A stretch of DNA of 11,354 nucleotides from DASYYE01 sp035946955. Lineage in GTDB: Bacteria > Actinomycetota > Actinomycetes > Streptosporangiales > Streptosporangiaceae. A program made the translations under genes and the position numbers. Numbering within the stretch: the stretch's first letter is position 1; every line of letters begins with the position of its first letter. Below, piece after piece: positions 1 to 4,897 of this stretch. The notes beneath the pieces are model-generated. The model made no database searches. It saw nothing but the letters and a program-made list of their open reading frames with translations, and was not told the origin of the DNA. The stretch covers positions 1 through 11,354 of the forward strand of contig DASYYE010000187.1 of the NCBI GenBank assembly GCA_035946955.1, given 5' to 3'.

Positions 1-1272
1 CTCGGTGGTGGTCTCGTCGCAGGCGGCCTGCACCGTGCCGTCGGCGGCCAGGTACAGGTTGTAGCCTGCGTGGCGGGCACGTGCCACCCCGGCCGTGGCA
101 CCGCCGGGGATGCCGCTGACCCGCACGGTGTCGAAGAACGCCGGGTGCACCACGGTCGCCCCGCCGTCGCGCAGCGCCGCGGCCAGCGCCGCCGCCCTGG
201 CGTGCACCCGCCGGGCGATCGCGGCGAGCCCACCGGGCCCGTGGTACACCGCGTACATCGCGGCGATCACGGCCAGCAGCACCTGGGCGGTGCAGATGTT
301 GCTAGTGGCCTTCTCGCGGCGGATGTGCTGTTCCCGTGCCTGCAGGGCGAGCCGGACGGCGGTGTGGCCGTCGGCGTCCACCGACACACCGACCAGCCGC
401 CCAGGCAACTGCCTGCGGAACGCATCGCGCACAGCGATGTAGGCGGCGTGTGGCCCGCCGTAGCCCATCGGCACCCCGAAACGCTGGGTCGTCCCCACCG
501 CGACGTCGGCGCCCATCTCCCCGGGGGGCATCAGCAGGGTCAGCGCCAGCAGGTCGGCGGCCACCACGGCCAGTGCCCCGTGTTCGTGGGCGGCGTCGAT
601 GGCCGGGCGGATGTCACGGACCTCGCCTGTGGCGTCCGGGTAGGGCAGGAGGACTCCGAACAGCTCGCCCTCGGGCTGGGCCGCCACCGCAGCGGCATCC
701 ACCCGGGCGGTGACCAGCTCGATGCCGAGTGGCTCGGCCCGCGTGGCGAGCACGGCCAGGGTCTGCGGCAGGCACCGCTCGTCAGCGAGGAAGACCCGGC
801 CGCGTCCGGCCACCCGGCGCGCGAGTGTCATGGCCTCAGCGGCAGCGGTCGCCTCGTCCAGCAGCGAGGCTCCCGCGCTGTCGAGGCCGGTGAGGTCGGC
901 GACCATCGTCTGGAAGTTCAGCAGCGCCTCCAGCCGCCCCTGGGAGATCTCCGGCTGGTATGGCGTGTACGCGGTGTACCAGGCGGGGTTCTCCAGGATG
1001 TTGCGGCGGATGACGGCTGGGGTGACTGTGCCGTAGTAGCCGAGGCCGATCATGGGGGTCAGCACCTGGTTGGCTTCGGCCAGCCGCCGCAGCCTCGCCT
1101 GGGCCTCCGGCTCTGACAGCGCGGACGGCAAGTCGAGCCGGCCACCGGTGGCGGCCAGGCTCCCCGGGAGGGCGGCGGTTGTCAGGTCATCCAGTGAGGC
1201 GTAGCCGACCTCGTCCAGCATCCGGCGCACATCCTGGTCGGAGGGGCCGATGTGGCGTGACGCGAAATCCAT
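1..1272 (-). CDS. gcvP: Glycine dehydrogenase (decarboxylating), P protein of the glycine cleavage system; N-terminal 424 codons, cut by window edge
   Basis: The P protein is the PLP enzyme that decarboxylates glycine and passes the aminomethyl group to lipoyl-GcvH in the cytosol. The frame is open from ATG at 1272 to base 1. It begins MDFASRHIGPSD, matching the family's N-terminal F-x-x-RHIGPS signature. Around residues 85-125 it reads RNILENPAWYTAYTPYQPEI and then SQGRLEALLNFQTMVADLTG, the classic GDC-P segment, and later has LDEATAAAEAM. The family is about 950 residues, so slightly under half is present. The PLP lysine lies in the missing C-terminal half. GAGG stands five bases before the ATG. 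A glycine riboswitch lies directly upstream, which independently confirms the assignment. gcvT and gcvH are not in this window. I am sure of the family; integrity beyond the edge is unknown. Confidence 0.97.
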   Translation of the reverse strand, partial: MDFASRHIGPSDQDVRRMLDEVGYASLDDLTTAALPGSLAATGGRLDLPSALSEPEAQARLRRLAEANQVLTPMIGLGYYGTVTPAVIRRNILENPAWYTAYTPYQPEISQGRLEALLNFQTMVADLTGLDSAGASLLDEATAAAEAMTLARRVAGRGRVFLADERCLPQTLAVLATRAEPLGIELVTARVDAAAVAAQPEGELFGVLLPYPDATGEVRDIRPAIDAAHEHGALAVVAADLLALTLLMPPGEMGADVAVGTTQRFGVPMGYGGPHAAYIAVRDAFRRQLPGRLVGVSVDADGHTAVRLALQAREQHIRREKATSNICTAQVLLAVIAAMYAVYHGPGGLAAIARRVHARAAALAAALRDGGATVVHPAFFDTVRVSGIPGGATAGVARARHAGYNLYLAADGTVQAACDETTTE

Positions 1273-1325
1273 GAGAGCCTCGCAGCGGGGTGCCGGGTGT
1301 TGGCAATCCCCCTCTGTCGCGGTGC

Positions 1326-1430
1326 TCCAGAGACGCCTGTCCCGTCCGGTCCTTGGTGCCTGAGAGGTTCCGGGGATGTTGCCCCTTCGGCGCTCCGGGC
1401 CTGCGGCCCGGGGACTCTCCCGGACGGTGT
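1326..1430 (-). promoter_or_regulatory. Glycine riboswitch (single aptamer) in the gcvP leader
   Basis: Read on the minus strand, the leader has the conserved elements in order: GGGAGAG (1421-1415), a GC-rich arm CCGGGCC-GCA-GGCCCGG, CGCCGAAGGGGCAA (around 1392-1379), CTCTCAGGCACCAAGGAC (around 1366-1349), then CGGACGGGACAGG. The P1 helix CCGTCC (1427-1422) pairs perfectly with GGACGG (1347-1342), closing one aptamer. I see no second full aptamer. A short stem CTCTG/CAGAG follows the core at about 1334-1314, where a partial 'ghost' partner would sit. The switch lies 54 bases upstream of the gcvP ATG. No run of U follows, so the output is probably not a simple intrinsic terminator. Singlet glycine riboswitches ahead of gcv genes are known; glycine normally turns gcv expression on. 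Confidence 0.93.
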
Positions 1431-1445
1431 CATCAGCTCTTGCCG

Positions 1446-1451
1446 AGCTTA
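1446..1451 (-). promoter_or_regulatory. Candidate -10 element for gcvP
   Basis: TAAGCT (minus strand) fits the actinobacterial TAnnnT -10 pattern. It would start transcription near 1439, just before the riboswitch P1 helix at 1427. I found no good -35 at 16-19 bases, so the call rests on position alone. Transcription could instead start further upstream, in the repeat-containing gap. Confidence 0.25.
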
Positions 1452-1502
1452 CCCCAGCGAGTCCAGATCCCACCCGAAGCAGCCCCCACACCCAGCACAG
1501 GC

Positions 1503-1521
1503 CCGCCTCTTGCTGTTATCA
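1503..1521. repeat. 19-bp direct repeat, copy 1
   Basis: CCGCCTCTTGCTGTTATCA matches copy 2 at 1723-1741 at 18 of 19 positions, with T/A at the sixth base. On the minus strand, the direction of gcvP transcription, the core reads TGATAACAGCAAG. Copies are 220 bp apart. It may be a regulator binding site; no known operator is recognised. Confidence 0.8.
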
Positions 1522-1528
1522 GCTATCG

Positions 1529-1589
1529 CCGGTGATCGATGGCGCGTCACGGACAAAAGATTGTCCATATCCGTACATCGATCATCCGG
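1529..1589. repeat. Nested imperfect inverted repeat (cruciform-like)
   Basis: The outer arms are CCGGTGATCGATG (1529-1541) and CATCGATCATCCGG (1576-1589), complementary except for one extra base. Inside lies a second inverted repeat: GGACA (1551-1555) with TGTCC (1562-1566). ACGGA (1549-1553) can alternatively pair with TCCGT (1570-1574). The AT content is higher than in the surroundings. It could be an operator or a structured RNA; it lacks a U-run, so it does not look like an intrinsic terminator. Confidence 0.65.
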
Positions 1590-1630
1590 GCCGACCGCCG
1601 CAACCGCCCTCGCGAGTCACAGCAGCCACA

Positions 1631-1661
1631 CCAACCAGTGCGGCCCCACTGGACTGGTTGG
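1631..1661. repeat. Inverted repeat with two alternative pairings
   Basis: CCAACCAG (1631-1638) is perfectly complementary to CTGGTTGG (1654-1661). The overlapping CCAGTG (1635-1640) is complementary to CACTGG (1647-1652). The two stems exclude each other. It lies about 130 bases beyond the resR stop and could be that gene's transcript end, although no U-run is present. Confidence 0.55.
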
Positions 1662-1722
1662 TCATCAAGGGCCACCGGCCGCTATGGCTGAGAGGCCTCA
1701 TGGGATAGGTTCCCCCGGCGGA

Positions 1723-1741
1723 CCGCCACTTGCTGTTATCA
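1723..1741. repeat. 19-bp direct repeat, copy 2
   Basis: CCGCCACTTGCTGTTATCA matches the copy at 1503-1521 at 18 of 19 positions. It lies about 50 bases beyond the resR stop codon (minus strand), so the two copies bracket most of the resR-gcvP gap. Confidence 0.8.
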
Positions 1742-1793
1742 CGCCTGTCAGGAGCCCGGGGCGATGGAGGCCAAGGGCCGGAGGGGATGAGGG

Positions 1794-2402
1794 CTAGGAG
1801 CCGGTGCGGCGGGCGCGGCGCTGGGCGAGTTCGTCGTGCTCGGACGGGGCCTCGTTGGCAACGGCCTTTTCCGCGCTTTCGGCTGGGAGTTCGGCGAGGG
1901 TGCCGTCGACCTCCTGCCAGATCCGCCCGAGCGCGATGCCGAACACGCCCTGGCCCCCGGCCAGCAGGTCGACCACCTCATCGGTGGACGTGCACTCATA
2001 GACACTGACCCCGTCGCTCATGAGGGTCAGCCGGGCCAGGTCTTCGGAGCCCCGGTCACGCAGGTGGGCGACTGCCGTGCGGATCTGCTGCAGCGAGATG
2101 CCGGTGTCCAGCAGGCGCTTGACGACCTTGAGCACACAGATGTCACGGAAGCTGTACAGCCGCTGCGAACCCGACCCGTGGGCGGGCCGGACGGTGGGCT
2201 CGACCAGGCCGGTGCGTGCCCAGTAGTCGAGCTGGCGGTAGGTGATCCCGGCGGCCGCGCAGGCCGTGGGGCCGCGGTAGCCGACGTCGTCCGGGTGGGC
2301 AGTGACTTCTTCGTGGCCGAACAGGAGACCCTGCTCCCCCGCGTTACGGAACGCAGCGCTGCGCCGGGAAGGCTGACCACTGTTGCTCTTGGTTACCGCC
2401 AC
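1794..2402 (-). CDS. MerR-family transcriptional regulator, Rv1830 (ResR/McdR) type
   Basis: The product is a 202-residue DNA-binding regulator. The MerR winged helix-turn-helix spans about residues 42-115: GITYRQLDYWARTGLVEPT as the helix-turn-helix, then RLYSFRDICVLKVVKRLLD and GISLQQIRTAVAHL. The C-terminal part (about 125-202) has no metal- or drug-binding motif and ends in a charged, basic tail. GTG at 2402 is the likely start because GGAGG stands five bases upstream. A strong promoter lies just ahead. Position, between a DUF151 gene and gcvP, matches M. tuberculosis Rv1830 exactly. That orthologue has been linked to control of growth and division and to antibiotic resilience. Direct regulation of gcvP is possible but not shown by sequence. 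Confidence 0.88.
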   Translation of the reverse strand: MAVTKSNSGQPSRRSAAFRNAGEQGLLFGHEEVTAHPDDVGYRGPTACAAAGITYRQLDYWARTGLVEPTVRPAHGSGSQRLYSFRDICVLKVVKRLLDTGISLQQIRTAVAHLRDRGSEDLARLTLMSDGVSVYECTSTDEVVDLLAGGQGVFGIALGRIWQEVDGTLAELPAESAEKAVANEAPSEHDELAQRRARRTGS

Positions 2403-2452
2403 AAGTGCCTCCGGGCCAGGGGAAAAAGGGTGACCCTGGGTGTTCGCTTCGC

Positions 2453-2481
2453 ACGCTAGATCCCCCGGACGTGCGCGTCAA
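2453..2481 (-). promoter_or_regulatory. Promoter of the Rv1830-type MerR gene
   Basis: On the minus strand TTGACG (2481-2476) and TAGCGT (2458-2453) are separated by exactly 17 bases, a close match to the housekeeping sigma consensus of actinobacteria. The predicted start near 2446 leaves a leader of about 44 bases before GTG 2402. This makes the regulator a separate transcription unit from the DUF151 gene upstream. Confidence 0.62.
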
Positions 2482-2541
2482 CGATCGTGCGCGGCGCGTC
2501 GCGTCTGGGCGGAAAGGCTGTGCTCGTCCCGCTTGCCTCCG

Positions 2542-2557
2542 GGCGCCCGAAGGCGCC
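2542..2557 (-). terminator. UUCG-tetraloop hairpin after the DUF151 gene
   Basis: On the minus strand the sequence reads GGCGCC-TTCG-GGCGCC, a perfect six-pair GC stem closed by the very stable C(UUCG)G tetraloop. It lies 75 bases beyond the DUF151 stop and upstream of the resR promoter, where a transcript end would be expected. No U-run follows, which is common in actinobacteria. A weaker stem (GGCAG 2591-2595 with CTGCC 2623-2627) lies nearer the stop. Confidence 0.42.
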
Positions 2558-2631
2558 GCTTTCCCTCCTCGATCTTCGCTCGTCAGCCCAGGCAGCGCAG
2601 CGGCCCTTCGGCCCGCGGGGGCCTGCCGGGG

Positions 2632-3102
2632 TCAGGTCGCGCGGCCGAAGTCCTCTGGGCTGATCGTGTCCAGGAACTCGCGGAACTTCTCGACCTCGTC
2701 TTCCTGTTCGTCGGGGATCGCGACCCCGGCCTCGTCGAGGATCTCCTCGGCGGCGAAGATCGCGGCCCCGGTCCGCAGCGCCAGGGCAATCGAGTCCGAG
2801 GGCCGGGCGCTGACCTCCTTGCCGTTGGAGAAGATGAGGTCGGCGAAGAAGATGCCGTCCCGCAACTGGGTGATGTTGACGGTGGTCAGCCTGACGCCGA
2901 GCGCGTCGAGCACATCACGGAACAGGTCATGGGTCAGCGGGCGTGGCGGCACCATGCCCTGCTGTGCAAAGGCGATCGCGGTGGCCTCGACCGGGCCGAT
3001 CCAGATCGGCAGATACCTGTCCCCCTGCGTCTCCTTGAGCAGGACGATGGGCTGGTTCGAGGGCATCTCGACCCGGACGCCAACGACCTCCATCTTCCTC
3101 AC
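2632..3102 (-). CDS. DUF151 / bifunctional nuclease family protein (Rv1829 type)
   Basis: The product is a 156-residue soluble protein of the DUF151 (BFN) family. Family hallmarks are visible: VVGVRVEMPSNQPIVLLKE (about 6-24), GDRYLPIWIGPVEATAIA (27-44), PPRPLTHDLFRDVL (52-65), and KEVSARPSDSIALALRTG (95-112). The acidic tail DEQEDEVEKFREFLD is typical. A plant member has been reported to have nuclease activity, but the role in actinobacteria is not established. I chose GTG at 3102 because GGAG stands five bases upstream and the length matches relatives. ATG 3093 has only a too-close GAGG, and extending to TTG 3171 adds a non-conserved tail. Neighbours on both sides are MerR regulators, as in M. 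tuberculosis. Confidence 0.9.
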   Translation of the reverse strand: MRKMEVVGVRVEMPSNQPIVLLKETQGDRYLPIWIGPVEATAIAFAQQGMVPPRPLTHDLFRDVLDALGVRLTTVNITQLRDGIFFADLIFSNGKEVSARPSDSIALALRTGAAIFAAEEILDEAGVAIPDEQEDEVEKFREFLDTISPEDFGRAT

Positions 3103-3121
3103 GGCGACTCCGTCCTCACCG

Positions 3122-3147
3122 GTCTCAGACACTGCGTGTTCTGAAAC
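3122..3147. repeat. Imperfect dyad just upstream of the DUF151 gene
   Basis: GTCTCAGACAC (3122-3132) and GTGTTCTGAAAC (3136-3147) form an imperfect inverted repeat with a three-base centre, ending 20 bases before GTG 3102. It could be an operator or a leader hairpin in the DUF151 transcript. The intergenic space to ftsR is only 112 bases. Confidence 0.4.
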
Positions 3148-3214
3148 GTGTCGTAAGGGCTTTCCTGCCAACGTACACCCGCCCGGGTAACGGACAGGTT
3201 GCCGGCTGTTGCTC

Positions 3215-3985
3215 TCACTGCTCGGGGTTGCCCGTCCCCCGGTCGCCGAAACCCGCGTCGGCGAGCGACATCTCCACCAGTGCGGTGTGCACCTGGCGGG
3301 TGAACGAGGCGACCTCGCGGGCGGCCTGGCTGGCCCGGTCCCGCGCCCCAGGACTGCGCTGGCGGAGGATGGGGGCGACCACCTGCTCGATCAGTGCGGT
3401 CTCTCGTTCGGCCGCGGCCTGCAGGACGCGCATGTGCCGTGCGTGGACCCCGTAGGAGGCCAGGGCCATGACCGCGCGGACCGTGTCGATGGCCTGCGGC
3501 GGATAGTGGCGGCCACGTCTGCGGATGAGGCCGAACTCCTCGAGCTCGGCGAGTGCCGCGTCGTCAATGCCCGTGGCATCCATCAGCTCACGCCTGGTCA
3601 GCGCGCCTGGGTCACCGCCTGCCTCGAAACCGTCCAGGCCGGCGGGGAGCCCGCGGCTGGCCTGTCTGGGTGAGGGATCGGGGTTGTTTGGTACTGGATG
3701 GACGGCCAGCCGGCGCGGACGTGGCAGCTCCTCACCTGCCTCGAGCTGGTCCTTGATCACGCGCAGCGGCAGGTAGCGGTCCCGCTGGGCCGTGAGGATG
3801 TACTTCAGCCGGTCCACGTCAGCCGGGGTGAACTTGCGGTACCCCGACGGCGAGCGGGCAGGCTGGATCAGCCCTTCCGTCTCCAGGAAACGGATCTTCG
3901 AGACACTCACGTCCGGAAACTCGGCGCGGAGCAGGGCGATCACCTCGCCGATGCCGATGTACGCCCGGGCAGGCTCAGCACTCAT
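3215..3985 (-). CDS. ftsR: MerR-family regulator, FtsR (Rv1828/Cg1631) type
   Basis: The product is a 256-residue cytosolic transcription factor. The N-terminal MerR winged helix spans about residues 10-82, including YIGIGEVIALLRAEF, SVSKIRFLETEGLI and RSPSGYRKFTPADVDRLKYI. A proline-rich linker (about 88-112) leads to a second helical domain (about 128-245), which contains LTRRELMDATGI and EFGLIRRRGRHYPPQAID. In Corynebacterium glutamicum the orthologue FtsR (Cg1631) activates ftsZ; the M. tuberculosis orthologue is Rv1828. The ATG at 3985 overlaps the stop of the FHA gene as ATGA, so the two are probably co-translated; its own SD signal (GGAGG) is distant, about 15 bases. The target in this organism is inferred, not shown. 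Confidence 0.9.
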   Translation of the reverse strand: MSAEPARAYIGIGEVIALLRAEFPDVSVSKIRFLETEGLIQPARSPSGYRKFTPADVDRLKYILTAQRDRYLPLRVIKDQLEAGEELPRPRRLAVHPVPNNPDPSPRQASRGLPAGLDGFEAGGDPGALTRRELMDATGIDDAALAELEEFGLIRRRGRHYPPQAIDTVRAVMALASYGVHARHMRVLQAAAERETALIEQVVAPILRQRSPGARDRASQAAREVASFTRQVHTALVEMSLADAGFGDRGTGNPEQ

Positions 3986-4533
3986 GCCCCGACCTGTGCG
4001 CCTCCGCCACGGTCTGCCCCGCCGCGGTCAGCAGGGGACCGCCAGGCCGAGTAGAAGGTCAGCCGGAACTTGCCCACCTGGACTTCGTCGCCGCCGCGCA
4101 GGCTGGCCTCCTCGATCCGCTCCCGGTTGACGTAGGTGCCGTTGAGGCTCCCCACGTCACGCACGACAAACCCGTCGCCGTGACGGTAGAACTCCACATG
4201 GCGGCGGGAAACCGTAACGTCGTCCAGGAAGATATCGCTATCCGGGTGGCGGCCCACGGTGGTGAGGTCTGCGTCCAGGAGGAACCTGCTGCCCGCGTTC
4301 GGGCCGCGCTTGACGACGAGGAGACCGGTACCTGGTGGCAGTGCCTCCGCTGCAGCCGCTTCGGCAAGCGACTCCTCGGGCTCGGCCTCGGCGAGGTCGG
4401 TACCCGCCAGGGAAATGGTCGAGGTGCTCTCCCCCGGGCTCTCGGCGCGCATGAGGGGGGCGCCGCAGTGAGAGCAGAAACGGGCACCCTCGGGACTGGC
4501 CCGCCCGCAGCGGGTGCAGTAGACACTCGGCAT
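3982..4533 (-). CDS. garA: FHA-domain signalling protein of the GarA family with N-terminal zinc ribbon
   Basis: The product has 183 residues. An N-terminal zinc ribbon has C6-x2-C9 and C20-x2-C23. An acidic linker follows, with the Ser/Thr cluster ESTSTIS (35-41), which sits where mycobacterial GarA carries its kinase-phosphorylated threonines. The FHA domain spans about 70-162, with phosphopeptide-binding residues G94-R95, S109, R111-H112 and N131-G132. GarA switches flux at the 2-oxoglutarate/glutamate node in response to PknB/PknG-type phosphorylation. I chose ATG 4533, giving MPSVYCTRCG; a GGAGAGG lies 12 bases upstream, held in the loop of a small hairpin. The frame stays open upstream to 4773 but that sequence is unlike the family. 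garA is coupled to ftsR. Function as a GarA-type flux switch is inferred. Confidence 0.86.
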   Translation of the reverse strand: MPSVYCTRCGRASPEGARFCSHCGAPLMRAESPGESTSTISLAGTDLAEAEPEESLAEAAAAEALPPGTGLLVVKRGPNAGSRFLLDADLTTVGRHPDSDIFLDDVTVSRRHVEFYRHGDGFVVRDVGSLNGTYVNRERIEEASLRGGDEVQVGKFRLTFYSAWRSPADRGGADRGGGAQVGA

Positions 4534-4539
4534 CGCTTC

Positions 4540-4557
4540 GTGCAGCCTCTCCTGCAC
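4540..4557 (-). promoter_or_regulatory. Small hairpin presenting the garA ribosome binding site
   Basis: On the minus strand GTGCAG and CTGCAC form a perfect six-pair stem with GAGAGG in the six-base loop. The SD GGAGAGG is therefore at the loop and shoulder, and the ATG is seven bases beyond the stem. Folding would shorten the effective SD-to-start distance, which is otherwise a long 12 bases. This supports ATG 4533 as the start. Confidence 0.4.
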
Positions 4558-4628
4558 CGGCCATAGACTCGGGTCGGCCTCGGCATCCACCGGTGCGGTC
4601 AGGTGCCGGGACTCGCTTACGTTCGCCC

Positions 4629-4658
4629 ACGCTACCTGCGATGTGGGTACACGGTCCA
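4629..4658 (-). promoter_or_regulatory. Candidate garA-ftsR promoter
   Basis: TGGACC (4658-4653) and TAGCGT (4634-4629) on the minus strand are 18 bases apart. The predicted start near 4622 gives a leader of about 90 bases. The -10 is preceded by GG, giving the same GGTAGCGT octamer as in the thiC promoter. Confidence 0.42.
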
Positions 4659-4820
4659 TGCGCCACGCGGTCTGCTGGTCACGGCGACGCCCCCGCCACC
4701 GAGCGCGCCAGCCATGACGTCTAGGCCACATCCAGTCACACCTCCGACGCCGGTCTGCCGGGGACGGGCGCATCGGTCCCCGTCACTGGCAGCCCCGTCT
4801 GGGCCGCTGGCGCCTTATCC

Positions 4821-4872
4821 GGCAGATATGTCGTTAGAGGGTAATTCTCTCACGTACAAGGACATGTCTGCC
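4821..4872. repeat. Large imperfect palindrome with inner stem
   Basis: GGCAGATATGTC (4821-4832) and GACATGTCTGCC (4861-4872) are complementary at 11 of 12 positions. Between them AGAG (4836-4839) can pair with CTCT (4847-4850) around an AT-rich centre. It begins 25 bases past the pyrophosphorylase stop, so it may end that transcript or bind a regulator. No U-run is present. Confidence 0.6.
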
Positions 4873-4897
4873 CGATCACTTGACCAAGGGGCGGTAA

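Larger units (their letters stand above)
1452..1793. other. Non-coding gap between resR and the gcvP leader
   Basis: No convincing gene is visible on either strand. The open frames here overlap one another, lack ribosome binding sites and resemble no family I know. The stretch does hold structure: a 19-bp direct repeat (1503-1521 and 1723-1741), a nested inverted repeat (1529-1589) and a second inverted repeat (1631-1661). In M. tuberculosis a small gene, Rv1831, sits between Rv1830 and gcvB; nothing comparable is recognisable here. The gap probably holds the end of the resR transcript and upstream control of gcvP. Confidence 0.6.
4534..4897. other. Non-coding gap between garA and the sugar-nucleotide pyrophosphorylase gene
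   Basis: No credible gene is present on either strand. The gap holds the garA promoter and leader (about 4534-4658) and a hairpin with arms CGGGGAC (4759-4765) and GTCCCCG (4776-4782). It also has a larger imperfect palindrome at 4821-4872. On the minus strand TTGTAC-17-TAACGA within the latter resembles a weak promoter. In M. tuberculosis this interval carries two DUF881 genes, an Sbp gene and gcvH; none is recognisable here. Confidence 0.65.

Noticed and set aside
70..1116. 348-codon plus-strand open frame over gcvP
   Set aside because: It is an antisense shadow; the minus strand encodes conserved GcvP over the whole stretch.
1297..1797. 166-codon plus-strand open frame across the riboswitch and gap
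   Set aside because: It runs through the glycine aptamer and the repeats, has no ribosome binding site and looks like no known protein.
3103..3171. Longer DUF151 protein starting at TTG 3171
   Set aside because: The added 23 residues are not family-like, and GTG 3102 has GGAG at five bases and gives the usual length.
4534..4773. Longer FHA protein starting at 4773
   Set aside because: The added 80 residues are low-complexity and would cover the promoter; MPSVYCTRCG at 4533 is the family-like start.
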